The translations under genes were made by a program, and so were the position numbers. Shown here one piece after another: positions 26,574 to 34,587 of a DNA stretch of 44,945 nt (position 1 is the first letter of the stretch; every line of letters starts with the position of its first letter). The stretch is from NCBI GenBank assembly GCA_963205245.1, contig CAUJIB010000054.1:1-44945 (forward strand), in the 5' to 3' direction. Below the pieces are notes generated by a model. That model was given only the letters and a program-made list of their open reading frames with translations, ran no database searches and was not told the origin of the DNA. Origin of the DNA: Pseudomonadota bacterium. GTDB lineage: Bacteria > Pseudomonadota > Alphaproteobacteria > Rickettsiales > SXRF01.

Positions 26574-28367
26574 TTATAAGTTATGTTGTTTTAGCCAATA
26601 TTCCAGCAACCCAATCTGCCAAAGCTGAGAATTCCCAAGATTGGTTATGTATGTATTAGGATTTGCAAACATTATCTCTATACTCTTAAAGTCAAAAATT
26701 CCGCGCTCTTTAACATTTTGTTTAGATAGAACTTCGTGCATTAGTTCAAGCGTACTGCCATGGAGGTATTTAAGAGCGGGAACTGGGAAATAGCCTTTTT
26801 TACGATCCACCACTTCTATTGGCAGAAGTTTTCTTGCGAGTTTTTTTACTATATATTTGCCGTTATCTGGCAATTTATATTGCAAAGGCATTGTAGTTGC
26901 GAGGCTAACTACTTCTTCATCCAAAAAGGGAACTCGTGCTTCTAGGCTGGCTGCCATTGTCATATTATCCACGCGAGGCAGCGGTCCATTTGCAAGAGCA
27001 AACCCAGCCTCATATATTTGCAAATTATCAGCAATATTTTTTGAGCTGTTATTTTCGCACATTGCATTCAGGAAACCGAGTGCCTGATTAGTGGTTTTAT
27101 ATTCTGCTGTGACTAGTTTTGCATATTCATTATACGAACGATCTGCCACTAGATTTAATATTAATTTTGCTGATTCTTGAGCATCAATTTGCTCTATAGG
27201 CAAATTTTGAAACCAATGATAGCCCGTAAAAAGTTCATCCGCGCCTTGCCCAGAAAGCACAACTTTCACATGCTTGGCTACTTCCTGTGAAAGCAGATAA
27301 AAACCTATATTATCGTGGCTAATCATAGGCTCAGACATAGATTTTATACAATCACCAAGAGAATCTACTAATTTCTGATTGGGAATAAACATCTGGTGGT
27401 GTTTGGTGTTAAAATGCTTGGCAACAATATCTGAATAATAAAATTCATCGCCTTGTTCGCCATTTACACTTTCAAAACCTATAGAGAAAGTTTCAAGATT
27501 TTGTTCACGCTTTTGCGCAGCGAGAGCAACCAATAACGAAGAATCAAGCCCACCAGAAAGTAAGACTCCAACAGGAACGTCAGCAGCAAGTTGGCGATTA
27601 GTGGCTAGTGATAACGCTGCTTGTGTTGCCTCTAACCAAGTTTTCTCACTTTGTTTATTATTTGTTTTTCCTTCATTGAACTCCAACTTCCAATATGGTT
27701 TTTGTTCTATTTTGCCATTCGCATGAACAGTCATTATATTTGCGGGCGGAAGTTTTCTTACACCTGATAATATTGTAAGTGGCTCAGGCACAGCGTGAAA
27801 AGCAAGGTAATAATGCAGCGCTGTTTTATCAATTGACTTATCAATTCCTTCAAACTCTAAAAGCGCAGGCAGTGTGGAGGCAAATTTAAACCCATTAGTG
27901 CTATTTGCATAATAAAGAGGTTTTATACCCATACGGTCACGGGCAAGAACCAATTTTCCTGTTTCGCGTTCCCATATAGCAAAAGCAAACATTCCACGAA
28001 GCCGTTCAACACAATTATCACCCCAAGCATGATAGGCTTTGAGCAAAACTTCAGTGTCACTGTCAGAAATAAATTTATAACCTTTATTTTCTAATTCTTT
28101 GCGAAGTTCTAGAAAATTATATATTGCACCATTGAACACCATGGCTAAACCAAGAACATGATCCACCATTGGCTGGGCTGCGCGATCAGTTAAGTCAAAA
28201 ATTTTAAGCCGACGATGGAGCAGTGCTAAATTGCCAAGATGATAAACCCCGCTGCTATCTGGTCCTCGCACCTGCTGCTTTAGGTTCACTTGTTCAAGCT
28301 GTGATAGAGATATCGTGTCATCGCTATATTCATTGTTAAATAAATATTCTCCTGCTATTCCGCACAT
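26574..28367 (-). CDS. asnB: Asparagine synthetase (glutamine-hydrolysing) homologue
   Basis: A 597-residue two-domain protein. The class II glutaminase domain starts MCGIAGEYL with nucleophile Cys2, followed by RGPDSSG and HRRLKIFDL. The synthetase domain has the PP-loop VLLSGGLDSSLLVALA, then MSEPMISHDN, VVLSGQGADELFTGY and MAASLEARVPFLDEEVV. It is full length and all key motifs are kept. It may make asparagine, but its place between a class II amidotransferase and a carboxylate-amine ligase suggests amide formation on a dedicated small molecule or peptide. It follows the 28392 gene by 24 bases. Confidence 0.88.
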   Translation of the reverse strand: MCGIAGEYLFNNEYSDDTISLSQLEQVNLKQQVRGPDSSGVYHLGNLALLHRRLKIFDLTDRAAQPMVDHVLGLAMVFNGAIYNFLELRKELENKGYKFISDSDTEVLLKAYHAWGDNCVERLRGMFAFAIWERETGKLVLARDRMGIKPLYYANSTNGFKFASTLPALLEFEGIDKSIDKTALHYYLAFHAVPEPLTILSGVRKLPPANIMTVHANGKIEQKPYWKLEFNEGKTNNKQSEKTWLEATQAALSLATNRQLAADVPVGVLLSGGLDSSLLVALAAQKREQNLETFSIGFESVNGEQGDEFYYSDIVAKHFNTKHHQMFIPNQKLVDSLGDCIKSMSEPMISHDNIGFYLLSQEVAKHVKVVLSGQGADELFTGYHWFQNLPIEQIDAQESAKLILNLVADRSYNEYAKLVTAEYKTTNQALGFLNAMCENNSSKNIADNLQIYEAGFALANGPLPRVDNMTMAASLEARVPFLDEEVVSLATTMPLQYKLPDNGKYIVKKLARKLLPIEVVDRKKGYFPVPALKYLHGSTLELMHEVLSKQNVKERGIFDFKSIEIMFANPNTYITNLGNSQLWQIGLLEYWLKQHNL

Positions 28368-28391
28368 AAAATTTCCTTTTTATTTTCCATT

Positions 28392-29240
28392 CTAAATATC
28401 AAGCATTTCTATATGTGCTTTACTACCACGAAGTAATCCACCTTCCTGAAAGGTAGCAAATGAACCTGCGGGCATTTCAATCCAATGCTCCATTGATTGA
28501 TCCAGCGGTTCAGAAACCACCACCACACTGTTTTTAGGGAAATCATCGCTATTTTCGTTGATAGCTTTCATGCAGTCGGCATGGGTTGAATAATATTGAC
28601 TGTGAATTCTTTGCGTTGATGAATAGCGAAAACTGTATAGTGATTTTCCATCACTAATCGAACAGGACATAATCAAATCAAAAGTAATATTTTTTGCAAC
28701 ACATAAATCTCGTAATTGTCTGATAGTTTTTTCCCAAGCCAGTTTTGGGTTTTCTTGCATACCATTTGTTAGTGCAAGGAGGAACAGTGTCTCACTATCA
28801 GTTGTTCCCTTTAACTGTAAAAAATATTCTGACGCAATTGCGCCTTGCAATTCTTGACGCATAATATCAAAATTTGTCAAATAGCCATTATGCTGGAATA
28901 TCCAGTTCTTATATTTGAACGGATGCGAGTTGCTGCGTTGGATAGAGCCAGTAGAGGCTGCACGAATATGTGCCATAAAAATCCGTGCCTGCACCTGCGA
29001 ACAAATTTCATTGATATTGTCATTTGCCCAAGCTGGTTCAGCAGTTTTGAAAACTCCAGCTTCATCTTTGTGCATGTACCAACCAAGCCCAAATCCATCG
29101 CCATTAGTGGAAAGCACACTGCCATCTGGCTTAAAAGATGCACGAGAATTCAGGCTTTGCTCAACCAAGGAATATGATGGTGTGGTAACTAACGTATCTA
29201 TAAAAATAGGTTTCCCAATATACGCTATCCATCTACACAT
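28392..29240 (-). CDS. Class II glutamine amidotransferase (YafJ/EgtC/Dug3-like)
   Basis: A 282-residue stand-alone Ntn-type amidotransferase. It begins MCRWIAYIGKPIFIDTLV with catalytic Cys2, then NGDGFGLGWYMHKDE, FMAHIRAASTGSIQRSNSHPF and WIFQHNGYLTNFD, and GTTDSETLFLLAL. Relatives include EgtC, which removes a gamma-glutamyl group in ergothioneine synthesis, and Dug3, which acts on glutathione. No EgtB or EgtD genes are nearby. First gene of the operon with asnB-like and the YbdK-like ligase. A perfect hairpin lies about 44 bases upstream of its start. Confidence 0.88.
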   Translation of the reverse strand: MCRWIAYIGKPIFIDTLVTTPSYSLVEQSLNSRASFKPDGSVLSTNGDGFGLGWYMHKDEAGVFKTAEPAWANDNINEICSQVQARIFMAHIRAASTGSIQRSNSHPFKYKNWIFQHNGYLTNFDIMRQELQGAIASEYFLQLKGTTDSETLFLLALTNGMQENPKLAWEKTIRQLRDLCVAKNITFDLIMSCSISDGKSLYSFRYSSTQRIHSQYYSTHADCMKAINENSDDFPKNSVVVVSEPLDQSMEHWIEMPAGSFATFQEGGLLRGSKAHIEMLDI

Positions 29241-29283
29241 TGTATTTCCTAAATGTTATGTCCTATGTAACTGATAATTTATC

Positions 29284-29323
29284 CTTAGAAGGGGAAGGAA
29301 GGAGAAAAACTTCCCCTTCTAAG
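29284..29323. promoter_or_regulatory. Perfect 14-bp inverted repeat in the leader of the amidotransferase operon
   Basis: CTTAGAAGGGGAAG (29284-29297) and CTTCCCCTTCTAAG (29310-29323) are exact complements with a 12-base loop. It has no T-run on either strand, so it is not an ordinary intrinsic terminator. It lies in the 241-base gap between the amidotransferase and mscS genes, about 44 bases before the amidotransferase start, and could be an mRNA leader structure or an operator. Confidence 0.7.
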
Positions 29324-29481
29324 CTACACCGTCGCTTTGCTCTTGCTTACTAACAAAGGTAAGTATGAATTTTCTCATAAATAATCGCGCTCTAAACGAA
29401 TTTATGAACTTGAAAAATCATTTGATAAGGTATAGTTTGAATACAAATCTTTTGTAAAGCAATTTTTAGTTAAAAAAAGTT

Positions 29482-30582
29482 ATGAATGAATTTGTAAATC
29501 TCCATTATGACCAAATAACCAAGTTTTTTGAGGAACATAGAGAATGGATGTGGCAATTATTTCTGGTGTGGGTTTTTACTATTCTCACCAATTTCGTTCT
29601 GCAAAAACTACTCCGCAAGAAAGCATCGCTTCTTAACGGGCAAGCTTCTAATTGGAAAGAAGCGTTTTTCGCCACAATTTTTACACCATTACGGGTTTTT
29701 ATTTGGCTGGGGGGAATTTCCATCGCCTGTAACATTATTTATGAAAAATTCCATATCACTATTTTTAAAACCTTTCTTGGCTTCCAGCCCGCTTTACACA
29801 CTATAATAATCGGCTGGTTTTTACTGCGTGCTATTCACAAATTTTCTAGCGTGGCGATTGTTCAGTACCCAAATTTAAGCATTGCCCAACTTGATATGAT
29901 AGAAAAACTCTCCACCATCACCATTTCTGCGGTGGTGGTGATGTTGGTACTCCCCAATTTCGGCATTAGTATCAGCGGATTACTGGCATTTGGCGGTATC
30001 GGCGGTATAGTGGTCGGTTTGGCAGCAAAAGATATGCTCGCCAATGTTTTTGGTGCGATGATGCTGCATTTTGACCGCCCTTTTGCTATTGGTGATTGGG
30101 TGCAGCTTCCTGAAAAAGACATTCAAGGCATAGTGGAGCATATCGGCTGGCGACAAGTGGTGGTACGGACATTTGATAAGAGATTGTTATTTATACCAAA
30201 CTCTATGTTTGGCAATCTGATACTCGTAAATCCCAGTAAAATGACGCATCGCAGGTTTTTAGAAACTATCGGTGTACGCTATGCCGATATAACCAAAGTT
30301 CCTATAATAATTGATGAAATAAGATATTATTTGCAGCAACACCCGAATATAGATAACGAGGCGGGTATTGTTGTGAATCTAGAAAAATTCTCTGCTTATT
30401 CGGTGGATATTCTGGTTAGTGCTTTTACTGGAATGACCGAGTGGGCAGAGTTCCGCAAATTAAACGAAGAAATTTTACTAAAAATCAGCAATATAATAAA
30501 CCAAAATTATGCAGAGATTGCTTTCCCAACACAAGTTTGGCAGCTAGAATCTCTAGAAAATATAAACCCTAATAAAAATTAG
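29482..30582 (+). CDS. MscS-family mechanosensitive channel
   Basis: A 366-residue inner-membrane protein. It has four predicted membrane segments in the first 200 residues, ending with the pore-lining FGGIGGIVVGLAAKDMLANVFGAMMLHFDRPF helix, which is rich in Gly/Ala as in MscS TM3. A cytoplasmic beta domain (FAIGDWVQL, GIVEHIGWRQVVVRTFDKR, FIPNSMFGNLILVNPS) follows. Size and the LLAFGGIGG motif place it with YnaI/YbdG-like channels, which release solutes on hypo-osmotic shock. It is 7 bases upstream of a marR gene, forming an operon that once continued into an antiporter. Confidence 0.92.
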   Translation: MNEFVNLHYDQITKFFEEHREWMWQLFLVWVFTILTNFVLQKLLRKKASLLNGQASNWKEAFFATIFTPLRVFIWLGGISIACNIIYEKFHITIFKTFLGFQPALHTIIIGWFLLRAIHKFSSVAIVQYPNLSIAQLDMIEKLSTITISAVVVMLVLPNFGISISGLLAFGGIGGIVVGLAAKDMLANVFGAMMLHFDRPFAIGDWVQLPEKDIQGIVEHIGWRQVVVRTFDKRLLFIPNSMFGNLILVNPSKMTHRRFLETIGVRYADITKVPIIIDEIRYYLQQHPNIDNEAGIVVNLEKFSAYSVDILVSAFTGMTEWAEFRKLNEEILLKISNIINQNYAEIAFPTQVWQLESLENINPNKN

Positions 30583-30589
30583 TTTAATT

Positions 30590-31066
30590 ATGACCAAAGA
30601 AAAAACGCTTGATACTAATGAACTGCCAACCACCTTAAATACTCCGCGCTATGAACGCAGAATAGTTTTTGCCTTGCGCAAGATAATGCAACAGATGGAT
30701 ACTCATTCTCGGCATTTAATGAAAAATTATGATATAACAGTGGCACAGCTGGTTTGTTTATATGAAATTTTTGAAAAAGGCGCACTTACTCTGTCGGTGA
30801 TTTCCAAAAATGTGCATTTAAGCAATAGCACATTGGTTGGCGTGATTGATAGGTTAGAAGAAAAAGGGCTGGTAAAACGCACACGCAATACTGAAGATCG
30901 CCGTGCCATTTTTATTGATATAACAGAAAAAGGGCGAGATTTTTTAGGAAATTCTCCGCACCTATTGCATAATAAGCTAGACGAAAAATTAAAATCCCTG
31001 CCCGAAGGCGAGCAGATAATCATCGCCAACTCGCTGGATTTATTGGTGGATATGCTGGGCAACTAG
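30590..31066 (+). CDS. MarR-family transcriptional regulator
   Basis: A 158-residue winged-helix repressor. Helices around YDITVAQLVCLYEIFEKGALTLSVISKNVHLSNSTLVGVIDRLEEKGLVKRTRNTEDRRA form the MarR DNA-binding core with the DRR wing motif, followed by ITEKGRDFL and a C-terminal dimerisation helix. It is 7 bases after mscS and was probably followed by an antiporter gene, so it may control osmotic or ion-stress genes. Its ligand is unknown. Confidence 0.92.
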   Translation: MTKEKTLDTNELPTTLNTPRYERRIVFALRKIMQQMDTHSRHLMKNYDITVAQLVCLYEIFEKGALTLSVISKNVHLSNSTLVGVIDRLEEKGLVKRTRNTEDRRAIFIDITEKGRDFLGNSPHLLHNKLDEKLKSLPEGEQIIIANSLDLLVDMLGN

Positions 31067-31099
31067 CATTGCTGTTTGCATTTTGCAGAAGGAATTATC

Positions 31100-31174
31100 A
31101 TGAATCTATTTCAAATCATTGCAATTATTCTAACCATCACTGCCCTAGGTGGCTATATCAACCACCGTGATTAG
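31100..31174 (+). pseudogene. Truncated start of a cation/proton antiporter gene
   Basis: AGAAGGA precedes an ATG encoding MNLFQIIAIILTITALGGYI followed by NHRD and TAG. This is the typical first membrane helix of CPA1 Na+/H+ antiporters, which continue with a RFLKLP-type sequence. Here the frame breaks after codon 24, where PIN-like DNA on the other strand begins. The rest of the antiporter is not in the window, so the mscS-marR-antiporter operon has been cut by an insertion or deletion. Confidence 0.65.
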
Positions 31175-31594
31175 CGTATATCCATTTATAATTGCAGTTT
31201 CTGCAATTAATGCATCCTTAGAATTATTTGGTTTTTTATTATTTTTCTTATCTAATTTTTCCCAGATCTCTTTAACTAAGGAGGCGCCTCCATATTTGCC
31301 TTTCCCATATCTTGAAACATCATATACAGATGATTCCGTGTTTACTACATTGCTGCCCCATTTAGCTTGATCCCATGCCGAAACATCCCAAACCGCACTT
31401 TCAGTTGGAATAATGGTTCTAGAAATTTTAGCACTGCCAATTTTTGAAACGCCAATAACACCACTTTCTGTAGGTTTAATTTCTGTAAGAAAATTAAAAA
31501 GCTCTAAAAATTTCTTACGCAACGATTCGCCGTCTTCTGTTTTCCATTTATCATCCGTTGCGTTTAATTCATCGTATTGATACATGAGTGGCAT
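31145..31594 (-). CDS. PIN-like protein with disrupted C-terminus
   Basis: A 149-residue protein. Its C-terminal part (SKDALIAETAIINGYTLITV) matches the last conserved block of VapC/PIN-type nucleases (DALIAxTAI...LvT), where a DxD/DLxK continuation normally follows. Here it ends VVDIAT, in bases shared with the antiporter fragment on the opposite strand. The N-terminal half contains two copies of a TESxVxxVS pattern (TESGVIGVS, TESAVWDVS) and a third TESSVYDVS. I see no adjacent antitoxin. It may be inactive because the last acidic residue is lost. Confidence 0.5.
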   Translation of the reverse strand: MPLMYQYDELNATDDKWKTEDGESLRKKFLELFNFLTEIKPTESGVIGVSKIGSAKISRTIIPTESAVWDVSAWDQAKWGSNVVNTESSVYDVSRYGKGKYGGASLVKEIWEKLDKKNNKKPNNSKDALIAETAIINGYTLITVVDIAT

Positions 31595-31758
31595 AAATTG
31601 TTACTTTATCTATCAAAGAATCAATATTTATTTAGTTCTTAATGATATTATCAAAAATATTTGTATCAAACATCACATGCATATTTTTTACTTTTTTCAT
31701 CGTTCATTTTTCCAAATATTCTAATAAATTCAATAAAGTTGTACATAGCGGTTTTCAT

Positions 31759-31800
31759 ACCCATGCCGTTGAATGGATTGAACAAGCTGCTAAAGTGGTG
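31759..31800 (+). repeat. Left direct repeat flanking the DUF488 cassette
   Basis: ACCCATGCCGTTGA followed by TTGAACAAGCTGCT matches 33594-33635 over 42 bases with about seven mismatches. In one frame both copies encode THAV(E/D)..EQAA, so they may be pieces of a lost gene. The 31595-31868 gap holds no other supportable gene. Confidence 0.6.
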
Positions 31801-31868
31801 CAATGTGAAGTGAACAGTTCCAGACTATTAAATGGTGGTTATTTCAGAATCTAAACTGATAAAATGAT

Positions 31869-32687
31869 TCATTGATAAGAGTTATCTACCTGTTTTGGTG
31901 GATAAAATATACCTACAATCATAAATGGATTGTTGCTGCGCCTGATATGCCAATATTTGCTAGTGCCAAGAAATAGATAAATGTCACGGGTCTTTGGCAA
32001 TTGGTTCAGATATTTTTCTCGCAAAATATTTGCTATTTTCGCTCTGCGAGCACCATGTATGCGAATAAGTTTACGGCATAGCTGATAGATTTCCCAATCC
32101 AGTATTTGTAGCTTGCTACGTTTTCCTAGCTGATCAACGAATGTATAATAAAATTTAAATGGCACAGCCTTAACTAACCGCTCGGCTTGTTCCTTAGATA
32201 TTTGTTGTTTTAGAATTTTAAGTTTCTGACTACGCACTTTTAGAGAAGTATCGTATTCAACAGAAAAATTTATTAACCGCTTTGGCTTGAATGTGGCAAG
32301 CGATGTTGAGTGTTTGGTATCGCGCGCCTCATGTATGAGCGTATCAAGATTATAATATACCTTGCTGAACACGAGTTTTTTGCGTTCTTCCCAAGATTTT
32401 TTCGTATCCAGACAATGGAGTAGCTTAATATCTCCTGCAAGTTTATAGCTTTCTGGTCTTGGGTCTTTCGTATCCTTGATTATATCAGCTTCAATCCATT
32501 GGTATTTCTTGAATTGTTGATTTTTATCTAAATTGCGAAATGGAACAGGGTAAATACGAATCCATTTTCCTTCCTCACGAAAACCAGCAGTACAAACTGT
32601 TTCCGTGTATTTGGAAGAAAGAAGAGGATAGGTTTTGACTGTTACTAGAATTTTCGTGCATTCTGCTTGTGGTTCAAATGTTTGCAT
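31869..32687 (-). CDS. Uncharacterised protein paired with a DUF488 gene
   Basis: A 272-residue soluble protein. It begins with a beta-rich stretch (KILVTVKTYPLLSSKYTETVCTAG, then GKWIRIYPVPFRNL) and has a charged middle and a C-terminal RRAKIANILREKYLNQLPKTRDIYLFLGT segment. I do not recognise a catalytic motif. Proteins of this type recur beside DUF488 genes, so the two probably act together. Its start overlaps the 3' end of the DUF488 gene by 43 bases with no ribosome-binding site, implying translational coupling. Function unknown. Confidence 0.7.
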   Translation of the reverse strand: MQTFEPQAECTKILVTVKTYPLLSSKYTETVCTAGFREEGKWIRIYPVPFRNLDKNQQFKKYQWIEADIIKDTKDPRPESYKLAGDIKLLHCLDTKKSWEERKKLVFSKVYYNLDTLIHEARDTKHSTSLATFKPKRLINFSVEYDTSLKVRSQKLKILKQQISKEQAERLVKAVPFKFYYTFVDQLGKRSKLQILDWEIYQLCRKLIRIHGARRAKIANILREKYLNQLPKTRDIYLFLGTSKYWHIRRSNNPFMIVGIFYPPKQVDNSYQ

Positions 32688-33523
32688 GATTGTAGATGTT
32701 CAATTTTATAAGTGAATTGTTCCCTAGCCTTTAATGCCTTGGCAACACGGCTGCGGTGGCAATGATATGGATCAGCTTCAAAACAGGTTATTGCTATGCG
32801 TTGCTTATCTTCCAATAGCTTTTGTAACTCTTCTAGCTTTGCTTGCCCTTTTAATATTGTGGTTTGGTCATACTCTTTGAATAGCTGCTCGTAATCTTTA
32901 TCTGTGGTCAAATTTTGGCGTTTTTCAGACTCAATGCCTAACTCCGGCATATGCAGATATTCTATGCCAACACGCGGCAAAATATTTGCTAGCTCTGCTT
33001 TTGAAAAACCATATTTCTGGCTGAAGGCATTTTTGCGAACATCAACCAGTAATTTTATACCTTTTTGCCGTAGTAGATTTATATATGCTTCTGGACTGAT
33101 ACCTTCATAACCAATCGTATAAAATATGATTTCGTCAGAAATTTGAGGGGTAGGCTCAGGATAATGCTCGGCTATATAAAGATTAAGTTCTTCATCGCTT
33201 TGTGTCAGGCATTTATTTTTCAAATCTTGAATGACGATCTTTTCAAAAAAATCCAGTTCAGTTGCAAAACGCTTGTTCGTTGGCTTCAACACCCAGTCAT
33301 CAGTTTTTTCAATCACCTTCTTATGTACTAGGGCTGCCTTATCCTCTTTAGCTTGCAGTGAGTATGGTGCACCTCCTAGATGGATAAATTCATAATATTC
33401 ATCACGCTTAACAAACTCTTTGCAATATAAGAACAGCAATTGTTGAAGCCGTGCATCACTAGCTATGCCACCGATTTCCTGCAACACCGCCAGTAATATT
33501 TTCATTCTATGAATAAGCGTCAT
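32645..33523 (-). CDS. DUF488 protein with an N-terminal helical domain
   Basis: About 292 residues. The C-terminal DUF488 domain starts FYTIGYEGISPEAYINLLRQ and has VDVRKNAFSQKYGFSK, LPRVGIEYLHMPELG and CFEADPYHCHRSRVA, with the two conserved cysteines and the CHR motif. The N-terminal ~130 residues (MTLIHRMKILLAVLQEIGG ... RLQQLLFLYCKEFV ... APYSLQAKED) resemble Panacea/YwgA-like helical domains. I chose the ATG at 33523, which has GAGG 7 bases upstream; another in-frame ATG at 33553 has none. First gene of the two-gene cassette. DUF488 activity is not established; a nucleic-acid or stress role is a guess. Confidence 0.78.
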   Translation of the reverse strand: MTLIHRMKILLAVLQEIGGIASDARLQQLLFLYCKEFVKRDEYYEFIHLGGAPYSLQAKEDKAALVHKKVIEKTDDWVLKPTNKRFATELDFFEKIVIQDLKNKCLTQSDEELNLYIAEHYPEPTPQISDEIIFYTIGYEGISPEAYINLLRQKGIKLLVDVRKNAFSQKYGFSKAELANILPRVGIEYLHMPELGIESEKRQNLTTDKDYEQLFKEYDQTTILKGQAKLEELQKLLEDKQRIAITCFEADPYHCHRSRVAKALKAREQFTYKIEHLQSCKHLNHKQNARKF

Positions 33524-33593
33524 AAACCAACCTCTATCTTGGCAGGGTATCACTGTATATAGCTGTTATGGAAGGGTAAAAATCCAAGAAATT

Positions 33594-33635
33594 ACCCATG
33601 CCGTTGACATGGTTGAACAAGCTGCTGAAGAGGTA
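33594..33635 (+). repeat. Right direct repeat flanking the DUF488 cassette
   Basis: Partner of 31759-31800. Together the two copies enclose about 1.8 kb containing only the DUF488 gene pair, consistent with insertion or recombination between homologous segments. Confidence 0.6.
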
Positions 33636-33714
33636 GCATCACTTTGTTTTGAGAGTAGTAAAAAAGGTAGCATCTTTTTGCTGCTTTGGGTGCGATGCTG
33701 TCAAAGATGCTGCC

Positions 33715-33815
33715 AAAAAGTGCGGTTGTAGGCGAATGGTGGTGAAAATCAGCGAACTGTCCGTTGTTCCAAGCCGTTGGGGATAAACCGTAAAACGAAC
33801 AAAAGCGAACAATTA
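33715..33815 (-). repeat. Partial fourth copy of the dispersed repeat beside tRNA-Glu
   Basis: GGTTGTAGGCGAATGGTGG at 33724 matches the tail of copies 1 and 3. Inverted motifs GAAC at 33797 and 33807, 10 bases apart, are the reverse complement of the GTTC motifs in copies 1-3. They lie 21 bases from the encoded CCA end of the tRNA-Glu gene. The gap 33554-33996 holds this, the direct repeat at 33594 and the tRNA. Confidence 0.55.
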
Positions 33816-33827
33816 CAGACGGTTAAA

Positions 33828-33902
33828 TGGTGACTCCTACGGGATTCGAACCCGTATTCCCGCCGTGAAAGGGCGGTATCCTAACCGTTAGATGAAGGAG
33901 TC
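33828..33902 (-). tRNA. tRNA-Glu (anticodon TTC)
   Basis: Read on the minus strand, the acceptor stem GACTCCT pairs with AGGAGTC, the anticodon arm is CCGCC-CTTTCAC-GGCGG with anticodon TTC, and the T arm is CGGGTTCGAATCCCG. The discriminator A is followed by an encoded CCA (33830-33828). All arms fold canonically. Its 3' half is the likely integration target for the island to its left. Confidence 0.96.
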
Positions 33903-33996
33903 TAAGAAAAATATTTCTTAAAAAAGGAAAGGTAATATCTTCATATTGTAGCGTTTAGTCAACATAAAATTACATATTTAGATAAAATTTGCAAAA

Positions 33997-34533
33997 CTAT
34001 ACCCGTGTTGCCAGCCAAATAGCCATTTTTGTGTTTATTTTAACTATATTAGTCAAAACATTATAAAATGGAGATTCTTCTGCTCCTTGGGCAAGTGCTG
34101 TATCATGATGTTCCATTTCTTCAGCTCGGAATTTACTGATTACCTGTTTTAATTCCTTTTCCTCACCCCCTAATTCTTTTTCCTGAGCAGCATAATGTTC
34201 ATCAATCACGCTCTCCACCGCCACAGTGCAGGCCATCGCCGCTTTTTCGCCTAAAAGTGCTGTTGCCGCACCGAGAGCAAAGCCTGCCACATGCCAGAAA
34301 GGCATCAGCGCAGTGGGGCGTACCCTGCGTCCTACCATCATTTCTGAGAATTTATCGAGATGTTCCTGCTCCTGCTGTGCCATATGGCGCAATACATCGC
34401 CACAGCCAGATTTGGCAAGAACCGCCAATTGTCCGGCATAAATACGCTTCGCACCATATTCACCAGCATGGTTTACACGGATCATCCGCGCAATTTTCTC
34501 TTCATGGGGCAATTCATTAGGAAGGATTTGCAT
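33997..34533 (-). CDS. coq7: Demethoxyubiquinone (DMQ) hydroxylase
   Basis: A 178-residue di-iron monooxygenase that performs the last ring hydroxylation of ubiquinone synthesis. The ligands are visible as NHAGEYGAKRIYAGQ (E), QQEQEHLDKF (ExxH), a VESVIDEHYAAQ segment (E, with H nearby) and FRAEEMEHHDTAL (ExxH). Length and motifs match the mitochondrial/alphaproteobacterial Coq7 group. It is divergent from putA across 54 bases, with no operon partners. Confidence 0.95.
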   Translation of the reverse strand: MQILPNELPHEEKIARMIRVNHAGEYGAKRIYAGQLAVLAKSGCGDVLRHMAQQEQEHLDKFSEMMVGRRVRPTALMPFWHVAGFALGAATALLGEKAAMACTVAVESVIDEHYAAQEKELGGEEKELKQVISKFRAEEMEHHDTALAQGAEESPFYNVLTNIVKINTKMAIWLATRV

Positions 34534-34587
34534 TTTTATCTTTATCTTTAATTTTACAATTAATCATACTGATAATATAACCAATAT

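Noticed and set aside
26574..29240. Possible N-acetylglutaminylglutamine or ergothioneine cluster
   Set aside because: The diagnostic partner genes (acetyltransferase/ATP-grasp fusion; EgtB and EgtD) are absent, so neither pathway name is justified.
29284..29323. Hairpin considered as an intrinsic terminator
   Set aside because: No T-run follows on either strand, and it sits upstream of genes on both sides rather than after a gene.
31642..31854. 70-codon plus-strand frame
   Set aside because: No ribosome-binding site or domain; its second half is the 42-bp direct repeat, so it is more likely debris of a lost gene.
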